In this document: positions 39,139-47,660 of the stretch, piece after piece
Layout: each line of letters starts with the position of its first letter
How positions within the stretch are numbered: position 1 is the first letter of the stretch
Assembly: GCA_951813065.1 (NCBI GenBank)
Contig: CATOTH010000002.1
Span: 496,001-560,000, forward strand
Direction: 5' to 3'
Length of the DNA: 64,000 bases
Source: an uncultured Bryobacterales bacterium
GTDB taxonomy: Bacteria > Acidobacteriota > Terriglobia > Bryobacterales > UBA6623
Position numbers and translations under genes: made by a program
The notes under the pieces: generated by a model
What the model was told of the DNA's origin: nothing
Seen by the model: the letters and a program-made list of their open reading frames with translations, nothing else
Database searches by the model: none

Positions 39139-40089
39139 TCAGGCTCGCTGCCAGACGAACGCCGGGAATGTCGAGACTGTACGGAATCCGTGTTGCCCGT
39201 AGAGTTCCACGGCGCTGGAATTGGAGGCCGTGACGGTCAGGCTGACGGTTCCGCAACCCGCTTGGCGAAAGGCGCTCAGCGATCGCTGCAGCAACTCCGA
39301 GCCCACTCCCCGCCTGCGGGCGGCCGGATCGACGCAGAGCTGGGTGATGTGCCCGACCCCCCGGCCCACGATGCTGCCCAGGCACAGCCCGCGGAGAGCC
39401 GGCTTTCCGGCCTCGCGGGCCACGAACCCGGCCGGAGCGAAGAACTGTCCGCTAGCCGAGTGCTGCGTGGTCTGTACCAGGAATCGCCGGGCCCCCGGGA
39501 CGCTTCCGTACAGCAGGCTGATCCGGGAGTCCACATGCCCGCGATATGTTGCCGCAATCAGCTCGGACGCCTCGTGCAGGAGCGAGTCGGACCAAGGGGA
39601 ATACCGCATTCCGTTTGCGCGACCCATAGGGCGCGATCCAGTCGGGCCGCGCCTCAACATCAGCACTCGCGGATACGCGCTCAGCGTGCCGCCGAGCGCC
39701 GGCTGTAGCGAAGGAAGCTGTTTCAGGTAGAGCAACTGGCCTTCGACGCGGTCGATCCCGCGGTGCAGGGCCGCCGCGTTCAGCGTACTCTCGAGCAGCA
39801 GTTTCTCTTGTTGCCCGGACTCGGTTGCCTGTCGCAGGAACAGGTCGCCCACAATGGCTGTTCCCCCTTCCGGGACGAAGTAGCTGTAGCCCTCGGGACG
39901 GCCTGCCCGCACCAGCGCGCGCCCATGGAGCAGGCGCTTTTCGAGCATCCGGTGAATCGTCTGGACGCCCGCGCGGCAATCCCACGCGAATCGATCGCGC
40001 CAGTGAACTACTTGGCTCTCCAAGACGGGAGCCAAGTCTTGCGCGCGCAACTCGCGCAGGTCAAGCAGACGGGTCTCGGCCGGTCGCAT
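39139..40089 (-). CDS. GNAT family N-acetyltransferase
   Basis: A 316-residue protein whose C-terminal 150 residues form a GNAT domain: GVGHITQLCVDPAARRRGVGSELLQRSLSAFRQAGC carries the acetyl-CoA-binding R/Q-x-x-G-x-G/A motif, and VTASNSSAVELYGQHGFRTVSTFPAFVW is the usual last element. The N-terminal half may be a second, degenerate GNAT-like lobe (GYSYFVPEGGTAIVGDLFL). The acceptor cannot be predicted. It lies 58 bases upstream of the oxidoreductase gene on the same strand and may be co-transcribed. Confidence 0.8.
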   Translation of the reverse strand: MRPAETRLLDLRELRAQDLAPVLESQVVHWRDRFAWDCRAGVQTIHRMLEKRLLHGRALVRAGRPEGYSYFVPEGGTAIVGDLFLRQATESGQQEKLLLESTLNAAALHRGIDRVEGQLLYLKQLPSLQPALGGTLSAYPRVLMLRRGPTGSRPMGRANGMRYSPWSDSLLHEASELIAATYRGHVDSRISLLYGSVPGARRFLVQTTQHSASGQFFAPAGFVAREAGKPALRGLCLGSIVGRGVGHITQLCVDPAARRRGVGSELLQRSLSAFRQAGCGTVSLTVTASNSSAVELYGQHGFRTVSTFPAFVWQRA

Positions 40090-40197
40090 TGGACTCCGGG
40101 CCTTTCAATTCTAAGCGGCAGGGCAAGATTCGCCGACATGCGCCGGGATGAAGATCGCCCGAGAAAGCATGCAGTCGAACCTGACGTCCACGCGCGC

Positions 40198-41994
40198 CTA
40201 GCTTGAGGTGTCCCGCGATCGTCTCTGGTACGCCCACGCCGCAACCACGAGCAGTGATCCAAGGGCCAGAAGCGCGACCACCCGATAGGCCCCCGCAAGG
40301 GTCCCCACGTCCACGAGCAGAACCTTCAAGGCCGTCAGGCAGAACAGCACGAGTCCAGACCACCTGAGAGCGGGCACCTTGCCCAGCATTCCGCCCCCGA
40401 CCAACGCCGCCGCGAAGAGCGTCCAGACCAGGGAAATCGACAATTGGCCCGACCAGCGGAGCGCCGTGCGGACTTCGCTCGCCTCGGCCGAAGCCTCCCT
40501 CACGAGGACGTCGAAGTATGAATAGGCCTCGATCGTCGAGGCAAGCCAGAGCACCGTCCACGCGCACAGTCCAAGGCCGATGGCGAATCGAGGGCGCTTC
40601 CGGTGCAGGAGGAGTGCCGCGAAGCCCAGGCACGCGAACAGTGTTGCGGCGGTCGCGAAGTCACGATTGAGCAGCGGCGTGAATGCCTCGCGGAACGACC
40701 ACTGCACATCCCAACCCAAATAGTGGACCAGTGCGCACGAGAACACCAGCAGCGCCGCTCGGCGAAGCGATGCCGAGCCGTCGCGCGCAGCCAGCCATGA
40801 GAGTACGCTCGCCTGGAGAGCCCAGGCCAGCGTTACCCAGTGCCCGTCCAGCTGGATCGGGATGGCGAGGGCGACGAACATCCCAGCAATCCCTGCCAGT
40901 GCGAGCGCCGTCCGAGGATCCCGGATCGACTTTGCCAGACCCGCATAGATCAATGCGACAACCAGCGCGAATGCGCCCATCCATTCGGGGTATTGCGGTT
41001 CCAGCAGGGAATAGGCCGCACCGAAGAAGGCGAGCGGGTTTGCCAGCAGGCGGATCCAGTTCTCGATGCCAAGCGCTTGTCCGCGGCGCAGCCTCTCAAG
41101 GTCGGCGAACACGAACATGGCGAGCGCCGCCAACAGAAAAGCCATGGCGGGCCATAGCTTTTCCGGGGTGAAATGGCCGTCCTGCCAAGCCCAGAACGTC
41201 AAGTGGGTGAGGAGGAAGGAGACTGACGAGATCCAGTGCCATCGACGCAGTGCGGCCACCAGGATCGCTCCGGCGTCCAGCAGCAGCACGAAGGAGAAGA
41301 GAATCCACAACCGATCCTCGCCCGTTGACAGCAGCACAGGGGCTAGAAAGCCGCCGATCTGCCCCATGATGGCGATCCCGGGCGCATTCCGGAATGCCGC
41401 GAACAAGTGCGCTTGCAACACAATGGCGGCGAGCAGGACAAACGCGGGCGTTGGGGCGATTAGCTGATAAAACCCGTACGAGGCGTACACCGAAAGGTAC
41501 AACAGCGTTACCCCGCCTGCGGTCAGCGCCTGGGCGAATCCGCGCCGGCCGAGACGAAGCTGGTAGTGGCCGACCACAGACAGCCCGACCCCGCCCGCCA
41601 ACCCGAGCAGCACACGGCCCAAATCCCCGATCCAGCGGTTCTCGAACGCGAACTTGAGTCCGAATCCGCAGCCCAGGACCAGGACCGAGATGCCCGTCCA
41701 GCCCAGCCAGTGCTTCCCGATCAGCGCTTCCCAGTTCCGAGCGGGGCGCGGAGCGGCACGAGGCAGTTGAGCCCTTGCAGGGGATCTCGTCGGGCCGGGC
41801 GCGGCCGCCGGTCGGGGCGCGGTCTCCGGCTCCGCTACGTCCGTCCGCTCGCGGACTAGGCGTCGGATCGCCGCCTCGAGATCCATGACGCGGCGCTCCA
41901 AACCGGCGATTCGCTCGCTGCGAACGAACGCGATGATCGTCAGCGCGATGAGGACAACGACCACCACCAACGCTAAGAGCGGTGCCGCTACCAT
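40198..41994 (-). CDS. DUF2339 polytopic membrane protein
   Basis: 598 residues with about 17 hydrophobic segments. An N-terminal membrane helix is followed by a short coiled coil (ERIAGLERRVMDLEAAIRRL), a Pro/Ala-rich linker, and the DUF2339 entry motif NWEALIGKHWLGWTGISVLVLGCGFGLKFAFENRWIG. GHYQLRLGRRGFAQALTAGGVTLLYLSVYASYGFYQL is also typical. The family is widespread in Gram-negative bacteria; its function is unknown. It ends with LFCLTALKVLLVDVGTLAGAYRVVALLALGSLLV, the conserved C-terminal pair of helices, so the gene appears complete. Confidence 0.85.
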   Translation of the reverse strand: MVAAPLLALVVVVVLIALTIIAFVRSERIAGLERRVMDLEAAIRRLVRERTDVAEPETAPRPAAAPGPTRSPARAQLPRAAPRPARNWEALIGKHWLGWTGISVLVLGCGFGLKFAFENRWIGDLGRVLLGLAGGVGLSVVGHYQLRLGRRGFAQALTAGGVTLLYLSVYASYGFYQLIAPTPAFVLLAAIVLQAHLFAAFRNAPGIAIMGQIGGFLAPVLLSTGEDRLWILFSFVLLLDAGAILVAALRRWHWISSVSFLLTHLTFWAWQDGHFTPEKLWPAMAFLLAALAMFVFADLERLRRGQALGIENWIRLLANPLAFFGAAYSLLEPQYPEWMGAFALVVALIYAGLAKSIRDPRTALALAGIAGMFVALAIPIQLDGHWVTLAWALQASVLSWLAARDGSASLRRAALLVFSCALVHYLGWDVQWSFREAFTPLLNRDFATAATLFACLGFAALLLHRKRPRFAIGLGLCAWTVLWLASTIEAYSYFDVLVREASAEASEVRTALRWSGQLSISLVWTLFAAALVGGGMLGKVPALRWSGLVLFCLTALKVLLVDVGTLAGAYRVVALLALGSLLVVAAWAYQRRSRDTSS

Positions 41995-42244
41995 CCGGTC
42001 ACATCCAAGCCCACAGCTCTTGCATCGCTCGACTGGACGCCTTGCTCCTGTGCGCCAGCGATTCCAGGGACATCAGGATCAAAGCGTCAATCGAGCATCG
42101 CAGCCAATGCAGTTTAGCAGGCGATGCCAATCGGTGTTTTCGACATGACAGGGGGCCACCCGGAACAAGGCGGACCACTGCCGTTCGCGGCCCGATCCAT
42201 CGCGGGCGGTCCCGAGTGAGCCCTTCCGGCCTTACCGCGGCGCC

Positions 42245-43042
42245 TCAGAGCACTCCTGGAACCAGGGCCTTCCGGCACGCCGGGTAGTCCGCGAACCGCG
42301 CCTTGTACCACGCATGGTTGCTTCGCGCTCGCGGGACGAGGTTGGCTGCTGTGTAGGCGAAGAACGCCAGTCCGGCCAACGACCATGTCGCCAGTGCCCA
42401 GCCGGCCCATTCCAAGAGCTCTCCGAGGTAGTTCGGGCAGGAGACGTAGCGGAACGCCCCTCCATGAGGAACGGCATAGCCGGTCTCGCCTGCTTTCCGG
42501 AGACCGAGCAGGATGTTGTCGGAGTGGACATTCAGGACGAGCCCCGCAGTGAAGGCCGCCACCCCGGCAAGGAATCGGGGATCAAACAGCCATGTGAGGC
42601 CAAACTGGCCGATATCCGAGATGAACCGTGCATTGACATAAGCGTTGATCGCATTGAATACGAACCCGGCACAGACCACCAGCACCGGAATTCTCTTGGC
42701 CGTGGTCCGGGTGCGGAGAGGAAAGATGACAGACCGGTTCAGGTAGTGGCAGTGCCAGATCCCGAGGAACACCAGCGGGACAGCGTGCCACGCGGACTGC
42801 CCGACGGCATAGACGCACAGGAAGACGGCGGTCGTCGGGAGTTCCATGACGATCCAGCCGGTCCGGTTCGGCATGTCCGGCCCCCAGCCCGTCCCGGCGT
42901 AGTGGCGGCCGTAGGGCGCGCTAAAGCGGAGAAGGCTGGCAAGGGTGAGGCCGGCCATCGCGAAGACGGTCCAGACCAGCGCGCCGTGCAACTGCTCGTC
43001 AGCCATTTCGCCGGTTCCGGCCCAATCGGTGTCCGTGTTCAA
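42245..43042 (-). CDS. Steroid 5-alpha-reductase-like membrane protein
   Basis: 265 residues with about seven membrane helices. The C-terminal GGAFRYVSCPNYLGELLEWAGWALATWSLAGLAFFAYTAANLVPRARSNHAWYKARFADYPACRKALVPGVL is the NADPH-binding and catalytic signature of the 3-oxo-5-alpha-steroid 4-dehydrogenase family (PF02544), with PNYLGE and H-x-WY-x-x-F-x-x-YP conserved. In bacteria such proteins reduce double bonds in lipids or act in sterol/isoprenoid metabolism; the substrate here is unknown. The first ATG at 43042 gives a short hydrophilic lead; a Met 12 residues in would also serve. Confidence 0.8.
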   Translation of the reverse strand: MNTDTDWAGTGEMADEQLHGALVWTVFAMAGLTLASLLRFSAPYGRHYAGTGWGPDMPNRTGWIVMELPTTAVFLCVYAVGQSAWHAVPLVFLGIWHCHYLNRSVIFPLRTRTTAKRIPVLVVCAGFVFNAINAYVNARFISDIGQFGLTWLFDPRFLAGVAAFTAGLVLNVHSDNILLGLRKAGETGYAVPHGGAFRYVSCPNYLGELLEWAGWALATWSLAGLAFFAYTAANLVPRARSNHAWYKARFADYPACRKALVPGVL

Positions 43043-43247
43043 GCCCGTGACGCGAACGCCTCAACCGACTTCTCCGCAGGTCGGGAGCGGAGCTCCAAGT
43101 CATGTCACGCCTTGGCACTGGGCACGCTACGGCAGCCGCCTCTCAGGATAACCAAGGCACTGGCGATTGAGAACGGTCGGAGTTGGGGGGCAGTTGGGAA
43201 GACCGTTTCCGGCGCGAGTCTCGCCTGGATCTTCCCTGTCTAAGGCG

Positions 43248-44207
43248 GTGCCCAAGAATGGTAGCCTGTGGCAACTAGGCGTGAAGTTTCGGTATCTTCG
43301 CCCGCAGCCGGGCCGGCGCGACTCCCGCCGAGTACGAACTGCTGTTGCGTCCCAGGATTCGAAGGATTCGGCAATCGACGAGCCGACGGTCGCTGCCCGC
43401 TTCCCGCCTAACGTCGTCAGTCGCGGGCGTTGGTGGAACGCGCAGTGGTTCGACACCCTCCAGTTTTCGGTGTTTAGCGGCGCCCTGCTATGGCTGGTCG
43501 TCTCCGGCGCGACAGGTATGGGGTACAACTGGCAGTGGTACCGCGTCCCTCGCTTCATCTTCGAAGTTGTTGATGGTGAGCTGATATGGGGACCGCTAGC
43601 AACGGGCCTGGTGGTCACCCTGGAGATTACCGCCTGCAGCGTCGTCCTCGCCCTCGCGGTCGGACTGGTGACGGCATTGCTCCGGCTGTCGGATTCCTTC
43701 GCCGGAAGAATCGTTGCGAAGGTCTATCTCGAGGCGGTTCGCAATACCCCCCTGCTGATCCAGATCTACCTTTTCTACTTCGTCCTCGGCCCGATCATCG
43801 GTCTGGACCGTTTCTGGGTCGGCGTGGCGTGCCTGTCGGCATTCGAGGGTGCGTTCGCCTGCGAGGTGATCAGGGGTGGCATTCTGTCCGTTCCGCGCGG
43901 CCAGTGGGAGGCGAGCGACAGTATTGGACTCGGCCGTGCGCAGGCCTACTTCCATGTGATTCTTCCGCAGGCGGTGCCCCTGATGCTCCCTCCGCTGACC
44001 GGGCTGATCATCTCACTTGTCAAGAATTCGGCGATCGTCAGCGTGATCGCCGTTTTCGACCTCACCACCGAGGCGCGCAACATCATCGCCGATACGTTCC
44101 TGAGCTTCGAAATCTGGATGACGGTTGCCGCCATCTACCTCGGGCTGACCATTACCTTGTCGGTATGCATGAGCTATGTCGAGCGCCGCGTTCGGACTGG
44201 CCACTGA
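43248..44207 (+). CDS. Polar amino acid ABC transporter permease 1
   Basis: Inner-membrane permease of the His/Gln/Glu/Arg family. The binding-protein-dependent transport domain is clear: LIWGPLATGLVVTLEITACSVVLALAVGL, YLEAVRNTPLLIQIYLFYFVLGP, and the EAA loop CEVIRGGILSVPRGQWEASDSIGLGRAQAYFHVILPQAVP that docks the ATPase. The translation start is uncertain: no ATG precedes the first helix, and a GTG at 43248 is only one of several GTG/TTG candidates. The N-terminal extra helix before the domain is typical of AapQ/BztB-like permeases. It begins a four-gene operon. Confidence 0.88.
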   Translation: MPKNGSLWQLGVKFRYLRPQPGRRDSRRVRTAVASQDSKDSAIDEPTVAARFPPNVVSRGRWWNAQWFDTLQFSVFSGALLWLVVSGATGMGYNWQWYRVPRFIFEVVDGELIWGPLATGLVVTLEITACSVVLALAVGLVTALLRLSDSFAGRIVAKVYLEAVRNTPLLIQIYLFYFVLGPIIGLDRFWVGVACLSAFEGAFACEVIRGGILSVPRGQWEASDSIGLGRAQAYFHVILPQAVPLMLPPLTGLIISLVKNSAIVSVIAVFDLTTEARNIIADTFLSFEIWMTVAAIYLGLTITLSVCMSYVERRVRTGH

Positions 44208-44252
44208 GGTTGCGGTCGGTATTTCAAGGAACCAATGGGAAAGGAGACGGCA

Positions 44253-45134
44253 ATGAGCCTGAGTGATGCGGGGCCGGGAATCGCGATGGCTGCCGTGCTC
44301 TGCGTGACGGTAGCAACGGGAGCCTGCGCGGAGCGGGCTGGGCAGCAGCCTGTGTCTGAGAGCGTCATCGAAACGATCAAGAAGCGCGGGGCGCTACGGG
44401 TCGGCATGTCGACGTTCGTGCCATGGGCGATGCGGGACAACGATGGAGAGCTGGTTGGCTTTGAGATCGATGTCGCCAGGAAGCTCGCGGCGGACATGGG
44501 GGTCGCCGTTGAATTCGTCCCGACCGCTTGGGACGGGATCATTCCGGCTTTGCTCGCCAGCAAGTTCGACGTCATCATCGGGGGCCTGAGCATTACGGCG
44601 CAACGCAACCTGACCGTCAACTTCACGGTGCCGTACGCGCATTCCGGCTTGGGAGTCGCGGCCAGCAAGGAACTCACAGCGGGCATGGCATGGCCGGATG
44701 ACTACAACGCCCCCGAGGTGACATTCGCATGCCGGCGCGGAGCCACCTCCTGCAGCGCTGTGGGGGAGCTTTTTCCGAAGGCGACGGCTCGCAAGTTCGA
44801 CGACGACTCGCAAGCGGCACAGGAAGTGCTGAACGGCAACGCGCACGCGTTCGTCTCGTCATATCCGAACCCGACGCTCGTGGTCCACCGGTACGGAGAC
44901 AAGCTCTTCCTGCCGACCACGGAGAATCTCACGCAGGGCAACGAGGCGTTTGGAATCCGCAAGGGCGATCCGGACGCCCTGAACTTCTTCTCCAACTGGA
45001 TCGTGGTGAACACGAGCAACGGTTGGTTGAGGCAGCGTCACGCCTACTGGTTCAAGACCACCGACTGGGCCGAGCAAGTCGACCTGAAGGAACTTGCCAA
45101 CTTGAAGGCAATGGCCCCGGCGCCGGGGCTGTGA
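44253..45134 (+). CDS. Polar amino acid ABC transporter substrate-binding lipoprotein
   Basis: Periplasmic amino acid-binding protein (SBP_bac_3). The ATG at 44253 has GGAG six bases upstream and begins a signal with a lipobox TGAC at C25, so it is probably a lipoprotein; an upstream ATG at 44235 is less likely. Family features: LRVGMSTFVPWAMRDNDGELVGFEIDVARKLAADMGVAVEFVPTAWDGIIPALLASKFDVIIGGLSIT, the hallmark amino-acid-binding stretch. Two cysteines, in TFACRRGATSCSAVG, may form a disulfide. It sits between the two permease genes, the usual layout for a polar amino acid importer. Confidence 0.93.
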   Translation: MSLSDAGPGIAMAAVLCVTVATGACAERAGQQPVSESVIETIKKRGALRVGMSTFVPWAMRDNDGELVGFEIDVARKLAADMGVAVEFVPTAWDGIIPALLASKFDVIIGGLSITAQRNLTVNFTVPYAHSGLGVAASKELTAGMAWPDDYNAPEVTFACRRGATSCSAVGELFPKATARKFDDDSQAAQEVLNGNAHAFVSSYPNPTLVVHRYGDKLFLPTTENLTQGNEAFGIRKGDPDALNFFSNWIVVNTSNGWLRQRHAYWFKTTDWAEQVDLKELANLKAMAPAPGL

Positions 45135-45151
45135 GGAGGCTGGTGGCAACA

Positions 45152-46042
45152 ATGGCATCGCATCGTACGAGACTTCGGCTGACTTGGGTCGACTTCGCGG
45201 TCTTCGCGGTGCTGATTGCGGCAGCAGCCTACGTCTTCTACCGGGTCGATTCGGTTCTGGAGTACCGCTGGGAGTGGTCCGTCATCCCGGACTACCTGTA
45301 CCGCTGGGACGAGGAGCGGCAGCACTGGGTCCCGAACCTGCTAATGCAGGGGCTCTACACGACGCTGCGGCTGGCGCTCTGGGGCATTGTGCTTTCCGTG
45401 ATCATCGGTGTTGTGTTCGGCATCATGCGCACCGCCCGCCGCCTGTTTGCCCGGATGCTGAGCCGGGTCTACGTTGAACTGGTCCGGAACATCCCGCCGC
45501 TTGTGTTCGTGTTCATCTTCTATTTCTTCATCAGCAGTCAGATCATACCGGCGCTCGGCATCGAGGAGTTCGTCCGGCAGGCCTCGCCGGGGACACTGGC
45601 GTGGCTGGAAGTCCTGTTCGGGCCGCCGGATCTCATCCCGAATGTGATCTCGGGGATCCTCTGCCTGTCCATGTTCGAGGGAGCGTATGTGACCGAAATC
45701 GTGCGTGCCGGACTTCAATCCGTCCCCAAGACCCAGGCCGAGGCCGGCTTGAGCATCGGGCTCTCGCGCCCGCAACTCATGCGCTACGTGATCCTTCCGC
45801 AAGCGGTGCAGCGGGTAGTCCCACCGCTGTCCGGCCAGTTCATCACTCTGGTGAAGGACTCGTCCATCGTGTCGCTGATCTCGATTCAGGAACTGACATT
45901 CCTCGCCATGGAAACGGCGGTTTCAACGACCCGTATGTTCGAGGTGTGGATTACGGTCGCCGGCTTGTATTTTTCGGTGTGCTTTAGCTGCGCGCTGCTG
46001 TTCGACTGGATCGAGAGCCGCATGGCGGTCAGGCGACAATGA
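45152..46042 (+). CDS. Polar amino acid ABC transporter permease 2
   Basis: Second permease of the importer, probably forming a heterodimer with the first. It shows LLMQGLYTTLRLALWGIVLSVIIGVVFGIMRTARR, YVELVRNIPPLVFVFIFYFFISSQIIPALG and the EAA loop TEIVRAGLQSVPKTQAEAGLSIGLSRPQLMRYVILPQAV. Upstream AGGAGG at 45134-45139 is placed between two possible starts: a GTG at 45143 (too close) and the ATG at 45152 (rather far); I choose the ATG. The stop overlaps the ATPase gene start by 4 bases. Confidence 0.92.
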   Translation: MASHRTRLRLTWVDFAVFAVLIAAAAYVFYRVDSVLEYRWEWSVIPDYLYRWDEERQHWVPNLLMQGLYTTLRLALWGIVLSVIIGVVFGIMRTARRLFARMLSRVYVELVRNIPPLVFVFIFYFFISSQIIPALGIEEFVRQASPGTLAWLEVLFGPPDLIPNVISGILCLSMFEGAYVTEIVRAGLQSVPKTQAEAGLSIGLSRPQLMRYVILPQAVQRVVPPLSGQFITLVKDSSIVSLISIQELTFLAMETAVSTTRMFEVWITVAGLYFSVCFSCALLFDWIESRMAVRRQ

Positions 46043-46806
46043 ACATCCGGGAGGACGCACTGGTGGCCGGCAAGGTGATGATCGAGATGGAGGGCGTCAA
46101 CAAGTGGTTCGGCGACTTTCATGTTCTCAAGGACATCAACCTGCTGGTCCGGGAACGCGAGCGAGTGGTCTTGTGCGGTCCGTCCGGGTCCGGCAAATCC
46201 ACCTTGATCCGCTGCATCAACCGGCTCGAGGAGCACGAGGAAGGGCGCATCGTGGTCCACGGTCAGGAATTCGGCGATGATCTGCAGGATGTCGCTGCGG
46301 TTCGCCGGGAGGTAGGGATGGTGTTTCAGCAGCTAAACCTCTTTCCTCATCTGACGGTCCTTGAGAACTGCATGCTAGGGCCGACCAAGGCGCGCGGGCT
46401 GTCGAACGCGGAGGCGCGGGACCGGGCGATGGAGTACCTCAACCGCGTCAGGATTCCGGAGCAGGCGGAGAAGTATCCCGGGCAACTCTCCGGCGGCCAG
46501 CAGCAGCGGGTGGCGATCGCCCGGTCACTGTGCGTTCAACCGGAGATCATGCTGTTCGACGAGCCGACTTCGGCGCTGGATCCGGAGATGATCAAGGAGG
46601 TTCTGGACGTAATGATCGATCTCGCCCAGACCGGCATGACAATGATCGTCGTCACGCACGAGATGGGATTCGCCAGAACCGTTGCCGACGAAATCGTGTT
46701 CATGGACGAGGGAAGAATTGTCGAATCGGCTCCTCCGGATCGGTTCTTCGCCAATCCCGAGAGTGACCGCACGAAGCTCTTTCTGGATCAGATTCTGACG
46801 CACTGA
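46039..46806 (+). CDS. Polar amino acid ABC transporter ATP-binding protein
   Basis: The ATPase that powers the importer. All nucleotide-binding motifs are intact: Walker A GPSGSGKST, Q-loop FQQLNLFPHLTVLENC, signature LSGGQQQRVAIARSL, Walker B IMLFDEPTSALD and switch His in VVTHEM. This is the GlnQ/AapP type. The 255 residues include about 12 extra N-terminal residues; an internal Met at position 14 would give the standard length. ATGA overlap with the permease gene shows translational coupling. Confidence 0.96.
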   Translation: MNIREDALVAGKVMIEMEGVNKWFGDFHVLKDINLLVRERERVVLCGPSGSGKSTLIRCINRLEEHEEGRIVVHGQEFGDDLQDVAAVRREVGMVFQQLNLFPHLTVLENCMLGPTKARGLSNAEARDRAMEYLNRVRIPEQAEKYPGQLSGGQQQRVAIARSLCVQPEIMLFDEPTSALDPEMIKEVLDVMIDLAQTGMTMIVVTHEMGFARTVADEIVFMDEGRIVESAPPDRFFANPESDRTKLFLDQILTH

Positions 46807-47102
46807 CGCGCCTCGAGTTCCGGGATTCGTCGAATGAAATGGATTGAGCCGCGTCGCGGCGCACTGGCTATGACGCCGGCTTGAGGAAGGCGCCAGGGAA
46901 AGTGCCTCCCGTCAAGTCTAGGCAGCCCGAGGCCCTTCATGGCCGGCCTGTCGCATCGAAAGCCTTGGCATCTCTTGAATTGTGACCAAATCGATGTCGT
47001 GGCACTGCTGGTGCCATACCGACCAAACGCAGTGCCGTAGAAGCGTCAGGAAGGGTCCTTCCGGGGCCCGGCTTCCCCGGTACCGGCGACGCGCCCGCCC
47101 GC
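46807..47102. other. Intergenic region, nothing recognised
   Basis: About 300 bases between the transporter operon and a convergent small gene. No gene or clear terminator with a T-tract is visible. Confidence 0.4.
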
Positions 47103-47381
47103 TCATATCTGATCGTCGATCGGTGTCATCCCGAACAGGTCGCCGAGGTCGAGCACGATCAGGTTGAAGATCTGTATGTTCGCGCAATTGTCGCAGTGCA
47201 GGGAAACGCACGGCTGGCCCGTCCCCAGCGGCAGCGAGTTGTCCATCGCCAATTGCTGGAGCAAGCTCAGATCCTTGCAGAGCGTCCAGGTGTTTTTTCC
47301 GCACCCCGGGCACTTCTGCGGTACACCCCGTTTTGCCAGCGCCGCCCACACAGCATCCTTCTGTTCCGGCGAGAGCGGCAC
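47103..47381 (-). CDS. Small zinc-ribbon protein, hypothetical
   Basis: 92 residues with two CxxC pairs, KCPGC at positions 24-27 and HCDNC about 40 residues later, arranged like a zinc ribbon. Between them is a helical stretch (LCKDLSLLQQLAMD). The rest, NIQIFNLIVLDLGDLFGM, is hydrophobic but short. Proteins of this shape appear beside many bacterial genes without known function. It has codon use typical of the neighbourhood and a normal ATG start. Confidence 0.6.
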   Translation of the reverse strand: MPLSPEQKDAVWAALAKRGVPQKCPGCGKNTWTLCKDLSLLQQLAMDNSLPLGTGQPCVSLHCDNCANIQIFNLIVLDLGDLFGMTPIDDQI

Positions 47382-47660
47382 GCAATCACGCTACCAGATC
47401 CGTGCCGCTGCTGAAGGCAGTTCCCGGGCTTCACGCTTGTATTGTCTGGATCGGTTCGGCGCCAGCATCACCCGCATCTGTCAGTCCTCCTAGGGCTGCC
47501 ATTAGGGCATTGCCGGATCAAGGGGCAGCGGGACTAGGCCGTCCTCTGCTGCGACTTGGACCTCACGAGCGGTGGCGAGGGCGCTGGCATTCATTGTCGT
47601 GACGACTGTTCGGCAACCGTCGGCTCTGCGCCTCGATTCGCGTGCGACAATGCCCGCGAT
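47382..47660. other. Divergent intergenic region
   Basis: About 280 bases between the zinc-ribbon gene and the HMG-CoA-synthase-like gene, which diverge. A GACAAT hexamer lies 9 bases before the latter's ATG; nothing else is recognised. Confidence 0.35.
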